Under the pieces are notes generated by a model. That model saw nothing but the letters and a program-made list of their open reading frames with translations. It had not been told where the DNA came from and did not search any database. 64,000 nt of DNA from an uncultured Lachnospiraceae bacterium. Lineage in GTDB: Bacteria > Bacillota > Clostridia > Lachnospirales > Lachnospiraceae. Of this stretch, positions 1 to 8,972 are shown piece by piece. The stretch lies in contig CALWLI010000039.1 in assembly GCA_944381485.1 (NCBI GenBank), positions 50,240 through 114,239 of the forward strand. The letters are read 5' to 3'. The stretch's first letter is position 1. Each line of letters begins with the position of its first letter. Both the position numbers and the translations under genes were made by a program.

Positions 1-899
1 CTCCTTTCTGTGTCGACTACAATGCCGTTACTTTGAGGATAGAGCAGGACGGCTCCATGGTGGTTCAGTCGGGAATACCCGAGATAGGTCCCGGATCCAC
101 TACAGCTCTCCTTCAGGTCACAGCTGACGAGATGGGAATAGACTTTGACAAGATCACCATGCAGTTCGGTGATACCAAGGCCGGTCCCTTTGATATAGGA
201 AGCCATGCTACCCGTACACTCTACACAGTCAGCCAGGTAATAGACAAGGCTGCAAAGAAGCTTAAGGCGGATATCTTCGACTACACTGCTGAGCTTATGA
301 AGATGGACAGAGAAGGCATGTATATGGAGGGCGGAGTGATAATCTCCGGAGACAAGAAGGTAGCTTTGAAGGATCTGGCATATGAGGCCCACCTCAGAGG
401 AAAGCAGTTCATAGAGTCAGACAGCATGGTTCCTCCCAACTCCCTTCCCTGGTACGCTCAGGCTGCAGAGGTTGAGGTCGACATGGAGACAGGTATGGTC
501 AAGGTCCTCAAGGTTGCAGCGGCTCACGATGTAGGAAAGGTGGTAAATCCCAGACTGGCAGAAGGCCAGATCGAGGGAGGCGTCATTCAGGGTGTAGGCT
601 ATGCCTGCCGTGAGGAGATGACTTATGTGGACGGAAAGGGCTTCTACAACAGCGGTTTCCACAACTACATGCTTCCCACTGCCGACGATGTTCCCGAGGT
701 GGTATCCATCCTTGTGGAGAGCAACGACCCTAAGGGGATTTACGGCATAAAGGGAATAGGAGAGGTTGGTGTCTGCCCTACAGCTCCCGCCATAGTATCA
801 GCGGTGGAGGATGCAACAGGCATAAGATTCCACGAGATACCTATGACTCCCGGAAGAGTTCTTAAGGCCATAAAGGAGAAAGAGCAGGAGAGCGCATAA
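1..899 (+). CDS. Xanthine dehydrogenase-family molybdopterin-binding subunit, C-terminal part (5' end outside window)
   Basis: The reading frame is open from base 3, so this is the 3' end of a longer gene; the TTG at 33 is internal. Family knowledge: this subunit carries the molybdenum cofactor and hydroxylates purines, aldehydes or similar N-heterocycles in the cytoplasm, usually with separate FAD and 2Fe-2S subunits. What is visible is the last third of the Mo-binding domain: the segment with EIGPGSTT and DTKAGPFDIGSHATRT, and near the end the Glu-bearing loop GIKGIGEVGVCP, where the Glu would be the catalytic base. About 298 codons remain of a usual 700-800. Substrate cannot be told from this piece. 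The gene ends 82 bases before a terminator hairpin. Confidence 0.9.
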   Translation, partial: PFCVDYNAVTLRIEQDGSMVVQSGIPEIGPGSTTALLQVTADEMGIDFDKITMQFGDTKAGPFDIGSHATRTLYTVSQVIDKAAKKLKADIFDYTAELMKMDREGMYMEGGVIISGDKKVALKDLAYEAHLRGKQFIESDSMVPPNSLPWYAQAAEVEVDMETGMVKVLKVAAAHDVGKVVNPRLAEGQIEGGVIQGVGYACREEMTYVDGKGFYNSGFHNYMLPTADDVPEVVSILVESNDPKGIYGIKGIGEVGVCPTAPAIVSAVEDATGIRFHEIPMTPGRVLKAIKEKEQESA

Positions 900-980
900 G
901 GCTTGACGGCTGCAGATGATAATTATTCCGGACGGATCAAGTCTCTGTGTTGAAATAAACAAAAAGAAATGATAGTATAA

Positions 981-1011
981 AAAGCAGCTCACTTATGTGA
1001 GTTGCTTTTTT
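981..1011 (+). terminator. Rho-independent terminator after the molybdenum hydroxylase gene
   Basis: Bases 981-992 pair with 997-1008 (12 bp, one G-T wobble) around a TTAT loop, and the stem runs into seven T. It lies 82 bases after the stop codon and only 55 bases before the MATE start. A weak promoter-like TTGAAA (950-955) with TAGTAT (973-978) sits just upstream, so the hairpin could instead lie in the MATE leader. Confidence 0.8.
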
Positions 1012-1066
1012 GTACGTAAAAGCTTTAAGTATGGGATATTGAAAAAGTGATATGTGAGGGTCAGAG

Positions 1067-2449
1067 ATGTCCGATGCGGTAAAGAAAAAGAAAAGAACAG
1101 TAGACCTTTTGGAGGGAGCCATATTGCCCTCCCTGTCAAAGCTCGCTCTGCCGATAATGGCCACGGCCTTTGTGCAGATGGCATATAATCTCACCGATAT
1201 GGCCTGGATAGGCCTTCTCGGAAGCGGCCCGGTTGCTGCGGTGGGAGCAGCCGGAATGTTTACCTGGTTTTCTCAGGGACTTGTAAACATAGCCAAAATG
1301 GGAGGACAGGTCACGGTGGCCCAGTCTGTGGGAGCAGGCCGGGAGGAGGATGCCAAGACTTATCTTTCGGGATGTCTGAGACTGACCTTATTTCTTGCGG
1401 TAGCCTTTGCCGCCGTATGCCTTGTCTTTACGGAGGCGATGATAGGCTTTTTTAACCTCAGCAGCCCGGAGACCTTTCGCGAGGCGGTTGTATACATGAG
1501 GATAACCTGCGGCCTTATCATCTTCGCCTTTTTGAATCAGACTCTCACGGGAATATACACTTCCGTGGGGGACTCGAAAACTCCGTTTTTTGCAAACTGC
1601 ATAGGCCTTGTGGGAAACATGATATTTGACCCTGTGCTCATATTCGGAGTTGGACCTTTCCCCGAGATGGGAGTGGCGGGAGCAGCCACAGCCACAGTCG
1701 GAGCTCAAGCCGTAGTCACGGCAGTGCTTTTAAGCATGAGAAAAAGGAGCGGAAGCTCTGTTGTGGAGGAGATGGATATACTGAGGCCTGTTCCGGGAGA
1801 ACACATGGGAAGGATAGTAAGGATAGGCTTTCCATCCTCGGTGCAGACCATGGTCTACAGCAGCATTTCCATGGTGCTCACCAGAATGGCGGCTGCCTGG
1901 GGAGACACGGCCATTGCTGTCCAGAGAGTGGGTTCCCAGATAGAATCCCTTGCCTGGATGACAGGAGAGGGCTTCGGCTCGGCTGTAAATGCCTTTGTGG
2001 CTCAAAATCTGGGAGCGCGGAACTTTGACAGAATAAAAAACTGCTACAAATCTTCACTTTTTATTATGTTTATATGGGGAAGCCTCTCCACAGCTATACT
2101 CTATTTCGGAGCGGAGCCCCTGTTCACCCTCTTTATTCATGAAGAGGAGATAGTCCCTGAGGGAGTGAACTATCTCAGGATAATATCCTACGGAGAGATG
2201 TTCATGTGCCTTGAGCTTATGACTGTCGGAGCCCTTTCGGGGCTGGGAAGGACAGGAGTATGTTCTGTCATAAGCATGACTCTCACAGGAGCCCGCATAC
2301 CCATAGCCGCATTTTTGAGTTCGACAGCGCTGGGGCTTAACGGCATATGGTGGGCCTTCACCGTCTCGAGCATTATAAAGGGAATAGCCTTTACTCTGGC
2401 ATTCCTTGAGATATTCAGAAATACAAAAAAAAGATATGCCCTATCGTAA
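1067..2449 (+). CDS. MATE-family multidrug/sodium antiporter
   Basis: A 460-residue integral membrane protein of normal MATE length. Family knowledge: MATE proteins export cationic drugs or metabolites in exchange for Na+ or H+. The sequence shows two related halves, each starting with a cytoplasmic stretch and a helix rich in small residues (ALPIMATAFVQMAYNLTDM near residues 28-46, and a matching repeat after about residue 240), plus about twelve hydrophobic segments. The start at ATG 1067 follows a GAGGG element about 8 bases upstream. It is a single gene between a terminator and ung. Substrate is unknown. A second, unrelated-position MATE gene is at 25008-26336 on the other strand. Confidence 0.9.
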   Translation: MSDAVKKKKRTVDLLEGAILPSLSKLALPIMATAFVQMAYNLTDMAWIGLLGSGPVAAVGAAGMFTWFSQGLVNIAKMGGQVTVAQSVGAGREEDAKTYLSGCLRLTLFLAVAFAAVCLVFTEAMIGFFNLSSPETFREAVVYMRITCGLIIFAFLNQTLTGIYTSVGDSKTPFFANCIGLVGNMIFDPVLIFGVGPFPEMGVAGAATATVGAQAVVTAVLLSMRKRSGSSVVEEMDILRPVPGEHMGRIVRIGFPSSVQTMVYSSISMVLTRMAAAWGDTAIAVQRVGSQIESLAWMTGEGFGSAVNAFVAQNLGARNFDRIKNCYKSSLFIMFIWGSLSTAILYFGAEPLFTLFIHEEEIVPEGVNYLRIISYGEMFMCLELMTVGALSGLGRTGVCSVISMTLTGARIPIAAFLSSTALGLNGIWWAFTVSSIIKGIAFTLAFLEIFRNTKKRYALS

Positions 2450-2502
2450 GGTTAAATTAATAATTAACAGCCCCTGTGTATGCTAAAATATAAGGAGACA
2501 AA

Positions 2503-3195
2503 ATGGCCATAGATAACGACTGGCTCACGCCCCTCTCGGAGGAGTTCGCGAAGCCCTACTATAAAAAGCTCTATGATACTGTAAAAAGAGAATATGAGAC
2601 TCAGAGAGTATACCCTGAAAGCGGAGATATTTTTAACGCCTTTGAGCTTACTCCCTTAAAAGAGGTGAAGGCTGTCATACTGGGTCAGGATCCCTACCAC
2701 AATCAGGGCCAGGCCCATGGCTTGTCCTTTTCGGTAAAGCCGGGAGTCTCTGTACCCCCATCTCTTCAGAATATCTATACGGAGCTGCACAATGATGTGG
2801 GCACATATATTCCGGACAACGGCTTTCTTGAGAAATGGGCGAGGGAGGGAGTTCTGATGCTCAACACAGTTCTCACTGTAAGAGCCCACAGGCCTTTAAG
2901 CCACAGGAATATAGGCTGGGAGGAATTTACGGATGCGGCCATAAGGGCTGTGAACCGGGAGGACAGGCCTATAGTTTTTATGCTGTGGGGCAGGGCTGCA
3001 AAGGAGAAGAAGCTTATGCTGAATAACCCTCGGCATCTGGTGCTCACCGCAGCTCATCCAAGTCCCTTCTCGGCAAATTCGGGCTTCTTCGGCTGCAGAC
3101 ACTTCAGCAAGTGCAATGCCTTTCTTGAAGCCAATGGAGTTGAACCCATAGACTGGCAGATAGAAAATATACAGGGGAAACTCGATTTTAATTAG
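2503..3195 (+). CDS. ung: Uracil-DNA glycosylase (family 1)
   Basis: It removes uracil from DNA at the start of base-excision repair. All family-1 landmarks are present: the water-activating motif GQDPYHNQGQAHG, with Asp63 as catalytic base, and the minor-groove loop HPSPFSA, with His185. At 230 residues it has the usual length. An AAGGAG ribosome site sits close before ATG 2503. It is followed after 37 bases by uppP on the same strand. Confidence 0.97.
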   Translation: MAIDNDWLTPLSEEFAKPYYKKLYDTVKREYETQRVYPESGDIFNAFELTPLKEVKAVILGQDPYHNQGQAHGLSFSVKPGVSVPPSLQNIYTELHNDVGTYIPDNGFLEKWAREGVLMLNTVLTVRAHRPLSHRNIGWEEFTDAAIRAVNREDRPIVFMLWGRAAKEKKLMLNNPRHLVLTAAHPSPFSANSGFFGCRHFSKCNAFLEANGVEPIDWQIENIQGKLDFN

Positions 3196-3232
3196 AGTAT
3201 AATAAAAATAAACATAATTTTGGAGTAAAAGT

Positions 3233-4108
3233 ATGGATATATTGGAAATATTAAAGGTTATAGTCTACGGACTTGTGGAGGGCTACACAGAATGGCTTCC
3301 CATAAGCAGCACAGGCCATCTTATACTTGTGGAGGAATTGATCCCTTTAAGCCAGCCGGAGAGCTTTATGACCGTATTCAGAGTGGTCATACAGCTGGGA
3401 GCCATATTGGCTGTGGTGGTAATGTTTTGGAATAAGCTCTGGCCCTTCTTTATGGTTGGGAAGAGATCCTTTATGGAGGATGACGAGGAGGCTGTGGGCC
3501 CTGTAGGAGTGAGGATAAGCACACTGGCTCTGTGGATAAAGATAGTCATAGCCTGTCTTCCGGCAGCCATAGTGGGCATACCTCTCGATGATTTTCTGGA
3601 TGAGCATCTCTACAATGCATTTGTGGTGGCGCTGATGCTGATAGTCTACGGTGTCATCTTCATTTGGATAGAGAGAAGGAATGAGGGGGTAAGCTTCCCT
3701 GTGGACAGGCTCTCAAGGATAGACATAAGGACAGCTCTCTACATAGGACTTTTCCAGTGCCTTTCTCTTATTCCCGGAACCTCAAGATCAGGGGCCACTA
3801 TAATCGGAGCCATGCTTCTCGGATGTTCAAGGCCGGTTGCGGCGGAGTTTTCCTTCTTTTTGGGCATACCCGTCATGTTCGGAGCAAGTCTCTTAAAGAT
3901 ATTAAAGCATGGCCTGGCCTTCAACGGGCAGCAGTGGATCATACTCCTGTTGGGAATGGCTGTCTCCTTTGTTGTGGCTCTCTATGCCGTAAAGTTCCTC
4001 ATGGAATATGTGAGGAAAAACAATTTTGCGGTTTTCGGATACTACAGGATAGTTTTGGGAGCCATAGTCCTCATATACTTCGGAGTGAGGGCGATCGCAG
4101 GTATATAG
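3233..4108 (+). CDS. uppP: Undecaprenyl-diphosphatase (UppP/BacA)
   Basis: A 291-residue membrane enzyme that dephosphorylates undecaprenyl diphosphate so that the carrier lipid can be reused for peptidoglycan synthesis; high dosage gives bacitracin tolerance in other bacteria. The sequence shows the two signature regions, EGYTEWLPISSTGHLIL near residues 16-32, with the key Glu residues, and PGTSRSGATI near residue 181, with the conserved Ser/Arg. About seven or eight hydrophobic segments are seen. GGAG at 3221-3224, 8 bases before ATG 3233, is the ribosome site. Confidence 0.96.
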   Translation: MDILEILKVIVYGLVEGYTEWLPISSTGHLILVEELIPLSQPESFMTVFRVVIQLGAILAVVVMFWNKLWPFFMVGKRSFMEDDEEAVGPVGVRISTLALWIKIVIACLPAAIVGIPLDDFLDEHLYNAFVVALMLIVYGVIFIWIERRNEGVSFPVDRLSRIDIRTALYIGLFQCLSLIPGTSRSGATIIGAMLLGCSRPVAAEFSFFLGIPVMFGASLLKILKHGLAFNGQQWIILLLGMAVSFVVALYAVKFLMEYVRKNNFAVFGYYRIVLGAIVLIYFGVRAIAGI

Positions 4109-4181
4109 GGATAAGGCCTCAGGCTTTAATCAGGCCTTAATTCGGACATTTGAGTCAGGCAGAAAAAAGTGAGGAAGTAAT

Positions 4182-5252
4182 ATGAAGGTATGTATAGGAC
4201 TGTCCGGGGGAGTGGACTCTTCAGTGGCAGCACATATATTGTTGGAGAAGGGCTATGAACTCATAGGCTGTACTATGAGGACCTTTGACACGGACAGAGC
4301 GGAGAGGGAGAGAGAGGATGCAAGAGCTGTGGCCAAGGCTCTCGGCATCCCCTTTTACGTGGAGGATCGCAGGGAGGATTTTGAGCGAGATGTCATCAAA
4401 TATTTTACTGATGAGTACACCTGCGGAAGGACTCCCAATCCCTGTATCATCTGTAACAGAAAGGTAAAGTGGGAGGCTCTCATGAGCTGCGGGGCCAAGC
4501 ACGGAGCTGAGAAAGTGGCTACCGGGCACTACGCAAGGATAGAAAGAGACGAGGCCACGGGAAGATACGCCATAAGAAAGGCCGTCACTCTTCAGAAGGA
4601 CCAGAGCTATGCCCTCTTTAATCTGAGTCAGGAACAGCTGAAGGCCACTTTGCTTCCGGTGGGAGAATTCAGCAAGGAGGAGATCAGGGAAACTGCAAGG
4701 CGCATCGGCCTTTTTACGGCGGAAAAGCCGGATTCCCAGGAGATATGCTTTATACCTGACAAGGACTATGCGGGCTTCATAGGAAGATATCTTGGTATTG
4801 ATATCGCTGTGCCGGGGAACTATGTGGACGAGAAGGGAAATATCCTGGGACGCCACAGCGGCATAGTAAATTATACTATAGGACAGAGAAAGGGCCTTGG
4901 AATAGCCCTGGGAAAGAGGACCTTTGTCAAGGAGATAAGACCCGACAAAAACGAGGTGGTGCTGGCGGACGACGACAGCGTTTGGACAGACAGACTTGAA
5001 TTCACGGACTTTAACGGACAGCTTGTGGAGGAGGCGGAGCTTGACAGAGGCCTCTGTGCCAACATAAAGATAAGATACGGAGACAAGGGCTGCGAGGGTT
5101 TTGTAAAAAGCCGGGAAGAGGCAGGGAAAGATAAGACGGGTAAGGTATATGAGATAAGCTTCAAAGACCCCGTAAGGGCAGTCACCCCCGGCCAGGCTGC
5201 TGTGCTCTACGATTCCCGGGACAGAATACTTGGGGGAGGAATAATAATCTGA
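4182..5252 (+). CDS. mnmA: tRNA-specific 2-thiouridylase MnmA
   Basis: It adds sulfur to U34 of tRNA-Lys, -Glu and -Gln, taking it from a cysteine desulfurase relay. Visible landmarks are the N-type ATP pyrophosphatase loop SGGVDSS (residues 8-14), the Cys-bearing motif CGRTPNPCIICNRKVKW, the ATGHYAR segment, the second active Cys in SQEICFIPD and a C-terminal beta domain. At 356 residues it has the standard length. A GAGG element precedes ATG 4182. It is 20 bases upstream of the amidase lipoprotein gene, so both are probably cotranscribed. Confidence 0.96.
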   Translation: MKVCIGLSGGVDSSVAAHILLEKGYELIGCTMRTFDTDRAEREREDARAVAKALGIPFYVEDRREDFERDVIKYFTDEYTCGRTPNPCIICNRKVKWEALMSCGAKHGAEKVATGHYARIERDEATGRYAIRKAVTLQKDQSYALFNLSQEQLKATLLPVGEFSKEEIRETARRIGLFTAEKPDSQEICFIPDKDYAGFIGRYLGIDIAVPGNYVDEKGNILGRHSGIVNYTIGQRKGLGIALGKRTFVKEIRPDKNEVVLADDDSVWTDRLEFTDFNGQLVEEAELDRGLCANIKIRYGDKGCEGFVKSREEAGKDKTGKVYEISFKDPVRAVTPGQAAVLYDSRDRILGGGIII

Positions 5253-5272
5253 GATCCTAAAGGAGAAAAGCC

Positions 5273-6541
5273 ATGAGATATAAGAATCCATATAAGAGAA
5301 AATTACACATAGCTGCGGCTCTTTCAGGGGCGGCGATATTGTCTCTGCAGGGCTGCGGCACATACACAGTGATAGGTGATACAGGATTGGCCGCCTCAGC
5401 CGAGGATCAGGGAGAGCTTCAGACGGAGGCGGAATGCACTGACGGAACATGCCCTGACACGACGGAGGGTGAGATACTAAGCCAAAGTCCGGAGGAATTT
5501 AAGGCCTTTGAAAAAAGCGAGCCGGAATTTGAGTCAAGGGATGAGACCGTATACGTGCAGAAAGACGAGGTAAATGTGAGAAGCGGCCCTGTGATAATAA
5601 CAGGTGAGAGCTCAAATGTGGTCTTTACGGCAAACACGGGAGATGAGTTCAGAAGGACCGGCTACAGAGATGACTTTTCCAGGGTTGTGAAGGATGATCT
5701 CGTCTTTTACATATCCTCCGATTATCTGTCGGTAAATAAGCCTGAAATGCCCGAGACCGAGGCCGAGGCTGAAAGCTCCTCCTATGAGGACGGGGCAGAG
5801 ATAGGCCTTGACAGCTCGTGGAAGTATGCGGACTTTTCCGCAATAAACTCAGGAAAGGCGGTACTCTATAAGGCTCAGTCTGACAGAAAGGGAATAACTG
5901 TGGCGGTGAATGCCGGCCACGGAACCTCGGGAGGAAGCTCTGTAAAGACCTGGTGCCACCCTGACAAGACGCCGAAGGTGACAGGAGGGACCACCTCCGC
6001 AGGCAGCACCAAGGCAGTGGCTGTATCCACAGGTATGAATTTTAATGACGGCACGCCGGAGGCAAAGGTAACACTGAAGGCGGCAAAGATGCTTAAGGAT
6101 AAGCTTCTCCCAAAGGGCTACGATGTTCTCATGCTAAGGGACGGAGATGATGTGCAGCTCGATAATGTGGCAAGGACAGTGATAGCCAACAACGCGGCAG
6201 ACTGTCATATAGCTATCCACTGGGATGGAGACGGGCTTAGCTCGGACAAGGGCTGCTTTTACATGTCCACTCCTGATGGGCTTAAATCCATGGAGCCTGT
6301 GGCCTCCAATTGGCAGAAGCATCACGCTCTGGGAGACAGCCTTATATCAGGACTTAAGGAGTCGGGGGCAAAGATCTGGGGCTCAAACCCCCTTCCCATG
6401 GATCTGACCCAGACCTCCTTCTCCACTGTTGCATCGGTGGACATTGAGCTTGGAAACCAGGCCTCGGATCACTCTGACAGCACACTGGACAGGCTTACGG
6501 AGGGGCTCTCAAGGGGAGTGGATATTTATTTCGGACAGTAG
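5273..6541 (+). CDS. Lipoprotein N-acetylmuramoyl-L-alanine amidase (Amidase_3) with SH3-like domain
   Basis: A 422-residue surface lipoprotein predicted to cleave the amide between muramic acid and L-Ala in peptidoglycan. The signal peptide ends in the lipobox LQGC, with Cys28 as the lipidated residue. An acidic linker follows, then an SH3b-like module (about 90-160, VYVQKDEVNVRSGP), then a zinc amidase domain with NAGHGT, CHIAIHWDGDG and VDIELGNQ, which supply the His/Glu/His metal ligands. A roughly 40-residue insertion rich in Gly/Ser/Thr separates the first His motif from the next helix. It sits between mnmA and ptsI with short gaps; stop and ptsI start are 9 bases apart. Confidence 0.88.
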   Translation: MRYKNPYKRKLHIAAALSGAAILSLQGCGTYTVIGDTGLAASAEDQGELQTEAECTDGTCPDTTEGEILSQSPEEFKAFEKSEPEFESRDETVYVQKDEVNVRSGPVIITGESSNVVFTANTGDEFRRTGYRDDFSRVVKDDLVFYISSDYLSVNKPEMPETEAEAESSSYEDGAEIGLDSSWKYADFSAINSGKAVLYKAQSDRKGITVAVNAGHGTSGGSSVKTWCHPDKTPKVTGGTTSAGSTKAVAVSTGMNFNDGTPEAKVTLKAAKMLKDKLLPKGYDVLMLRDGDDVQLDNVARTVIANNAADCHIAIHWDGDGLSSDKGCFYMSTPDGLKSMEPVASNWQKHHALGDSLISGLKESGAKIWGSNPLPMDLTQTSFSTVASVDIELGNQASDHSDSTLDRLTEGLSRGVDIYFGQ

Positions 6542-6550
6542 GATGAGCTT

Positions 6551-8167
6551 ATGATAAAACTGAAGGGAAGGGCGGTCTCGGAGGGGATAGCCATAGGAAG
6601 GCCCGTCTTCATAGAGACCGGAGATATAAAAGTAAAAAGGGAAAAGGCGGAGGACAGTCTTGTAGAGTGGCGGAGAGTCAATGAAGCTCTCGGTAAAGCT
6701 GTGAGTGAGCTGGATGCCCTCTCATCAGAAGCAAAGGACAGCTTGGGAGAGGCGGAGGCCGGAGTCTTTTCGGCCCACAGGGCTATACTCGAGGACAGCA
6801 CCTTTCTGGATTTCATAAAGGATATGATAGAGACTGAAAAGGTCAGCGGCGAATACGCTGTCGCTAGAGCCGGGGAAAATTTTTCTGAGACTTTTTTGGC
6901 CATGGAGGATGAGTACATAAGGGAGAGGGCTGCCGATGTAAAGGATGCGGCGGGAAGGCTTTTGAGTATACTTACAGAGAGAAAGACCTGGGGAAGCCGC
7001 CATATTCCTGAAGGCTCTGTAGTCTTTGCCCATGAGCTCACCCCCACCGACACCCTGCAGATGAACAGGAAAAACGTTGCGGCCTTTGTCACAAGTCTTG
7101 GCTCAACAAATTCTCATGCAGCCATATTGGCGAGGTCCATGGGAATACCGGCTGTCACAGGCATAGATCCGGAGGCTGTGGGGAAGACAAGCACAGTCAT
7201 TGCAGACGGATATGAGGGCCTTGTTTATATCGACCCTGAAGAGGATGTTATCGAAGAGTACAGGAAAAGGCAGAAGGAGCTTCTGAGGGAAAAAGAGGAG
7301 CTTGAAAGTCTGAAGGGAAAACCGGCTGTCACAGGCTCGGGAAAAAGGGTATTGCTTTACGCAAATATAGGAGGCCCTTCAGACCTTGAGGCGGTCAAGG
7401 CGAATGACGCTGAGGGCATAGGTCTTCTAAGGAGCGAGTTTTTGTATCTCTCAAGGGAGGATTATCCCTCGGAGGAGGAACTGTTTCAGGTATACAGGAC
7501 TGTGCTTGAAAGTATGGCAGGGAAAAAAGTGATCATAAGGACCCTGGACATAGGCTCCGACAAGAAGGCCGATTATTTCAATATAGCTGAGGAGGAAAAT
7601 CCCGCCTTGGGCTTCAGAGCCATAAGGATATGCCTCAAGAGACCTGAGATATTTAAGATCCAGCTCAGAGCCATAATGAGGGCCGGTGCATACGGAAACG
7701 CTGCTGTAATGTACCCCATGATCACCTCTCTCAGGGAGGTAAGGGAGATAAAGCGGATAGCGGAGGAGGTAAAGTCGGAGCTTGAGGCTGAAGGCATAGA
7801 GTTTAAGAGAGATATAGAGCAGGGAATAATGATAGAGACTCCTGCGGCGGCGATCATAAGTGATCTTTTGGCCGGGGAGGTGGACTTTTTCAGCATAGGA
7901 ACAAATGATCTGACCCAGTATACACTTGCGGCGGACAGACAAAATACTGATATTTCCGAGTTTTATGACCCCTGTAATGAGGCGGTATTGAGGCTTATAG
8001 ATATGGCCATAAAAAATGCTCACACTGCAGGCATAAAGGCAGGGATCTGCGGTGAGCTTGCAGCGGATCCACGACTTACGGAGACCTTTGTGAACATGGG
8101 TGCGGATGAGCTTTCCATGTCGCCCCGCTATATACTACCCATAAGAAGGATCATCAGAAGTATGTAA
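6551..8167 (+). CDS. ptsI: Phosphoenolpyruvate-protein phosphotransferase (PTS enzyme I)
   Basis: The first enzyme of the sugar phosphotransferase system: it moves phosphate from PEP to HPr. Domain order is the HPr-binding and phosphohistidine domain (1-220), with GSTNSHAAILARSMGIPAVTG holding the active His189, then the PEP-binding barrel, with RSEFLY, GFRAIRICL and IGTNDLTQYTLAADRQN. The catalytic Cys lies in AGICGELA near the C-terminus. At 538 residues it is close to the usual 570. No ptsH or permease gene lies nearby, so the rest of the PTS must be elsewhere. Confidence 0.95.
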   Translation: MIKLKGRAVSEGIAIGRPVFIETGDIKVKREKAEDSLVEWRRVNEALGKAVSELDALSSEAKDSLGEAEAGVFSAHRAILEDSTFLDFIKDMIETEKVSGEYAVARAGENFSETFLAMEDEYIRERAADVKDAAGRLLSILTERKTWGSRHIPEGSVVFAHELTPTDTLQMNRKNVAAFVTSLGSTNSHAAILARSMGIPAVTGIDPEAVGKTSTVIADGYEGLVYIDPEEDVIEEYRKRQKELLREKEELESLKGKPAVTGSGKRVLLYANIGGPSDLEAVKANDAEGIGLLRSEFLYLSREDYPSEEELFQVYRTVLESMAGKKVIIRTLDIGSDKKADYFNIAEEENPALGFRAIRICLKRPEIFKIQLRAIMRAGAYGNAAVMYPMITSLREVREIKRIAEEVKSELEAEGIEFKRDIEQGIMIETPAAAIISDLLAGEVDFFSIGTNDLTQYTLAADRQNTDISEFYDPCNEAVLRLIDMAIKNAHTAGIKAGICGELAADPRLTETFVNMGADELSMSPRYILPIRRIIRSM

Positions 8168-8213
8168 AACATACGATGATATAGATATTTAAGAAATTGA
8201 GAGGAGAAACATT

Positions 8214-8756
8214 ATGAAAAAGATGAAACTCGCAGCTGTGCTTATTGCCATCATTGTGCTTGGCACAGCCTGCGCAGGAAAGGCTGAGGAGACTTCTGCA
8301 GCCGCAGAGACCGAGGCTGTGATAGAGGCTACAGAGGAAGCTGAGACTTCGGAGGAAGAGGATAAGGCAGCTGAGGAGAGCCAAGAGGCTGCAGACACAG
8401 CTTCAGAGGATGAGGACGAGGCTCTTGCCGAGGAGACTGCAAGGGTACTTGCAAAGGCCCTCAAGGAGAGCATTGACGAGATCACTCCCGAAGATCTGGC
8501 AATAGCCGTGGCTTACCCTTGCTATGTAGGTGTGGGTAAGGACGGAGAGACCGTTAAAAATGAGGAGGAGTTCCTTGCAATAGATCCTTCACAGTATCTT
8601 ACAGAGGAGCTTAAGGAGGCCATAAAGGCTGCAGACACGGACAGCATCGAGTGGACAGAGGCAGGCCTTGTTGTGGGAGCTCCCGAGGGAACACCCAATG
8701 TTGTATTCGGGCTCTCTGCAGACGGCACCGTAGGGATCACAGGAATAAATCCTTGA
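8214..8756 (+). CDS. Small acidic lipoprotein, unknown function
   Basis: I do not recognise the family. The 180-residue product has a clear signal peptide ending in LGTAC, with Cys20 as lipidation site. A long linker of Glu, Ala, Thr and Ser (about 22-80) precedes a compact C-terminal part (about 90-180) with the segment AYPCYVGVGKDGETV and a Gly/Pro-rich end. The linker resembles the acidic linkers of the amidase and solute-binding lipoproteins in this window. It has its own AGAGGAG ribosome site and ends before the first hairpin repeat, which probably terminates it. Confidence 0.7.
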   Translation: MKKMKLAAVLIAIIVLGTACAGKAEETSAAAETEAVIEATEEAETSEEEDKAAEESQEAADTASEDEDEALAEETARVLAKALKESIDEITPEDLAIAVAYPCYVGVGKDGETVKNEEEFLAIDPSQYLTEELKEAIKAADTDSIEWTEAGLVVGAPEGTPNVVFGLSADGTVGITGINP

Positions 8757-8784
8757 TCGCAATAAGAGCACAAATTTAAAATCG

Positions 8785-8841
8785 CACATTCGTAAAGTGA
8801 AACCTCCCTTGGTACAATGACGGTATCAAAGGAGGTTTTTC
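8785..8841 (+). repeat. Hairpin repeat copy 1, upstream of the AAA ATPase gene
   Basis: A ~57-base element matching 10376-10432. The 27 bases 8803-8829 are identical to 10394-10420. It folds into CCTCC...GGAGG plus TTGGTAC/GTATCAA (one G-T pair) around AATGACG and ends in TTTTT, so it can also terminate the lipoprotein gene. The outer stem bases differ between the copies yet still pair. Confidence 0.8.
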
Positions 8842-8893
8842 AGTATTTCCAATCATAGAAAAAAATAGTCAATCATAATTTACCAAATCGTAC

Positions 8894-8921
8894 TTGACCA
8901 ATTTTGCTTTTGAGTTATACT
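8894..8921 (+). promoter_or_regulatory. Promoter of the AAA ATPase gene
   Basis: TTGACC at 8894-8899, a 16-base spacer and TATACT at 8916-8921, about 52 bases before the start codon. AGTTATACT occurs a second time at 8929-8937. Confidence 0.5.
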
Positions 8922-8972
8922 GTATTTAGTTATACTATGAGCGCGTGTTGCTGAGATGGGAGGATGTAATAC

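Noticed and set aside
4221-5450. 409-residue minus-strand ORF
   Set aside because: It is the shadow of mnmA and the amidase start, which carry clear catalytic motifs in the plus frame.
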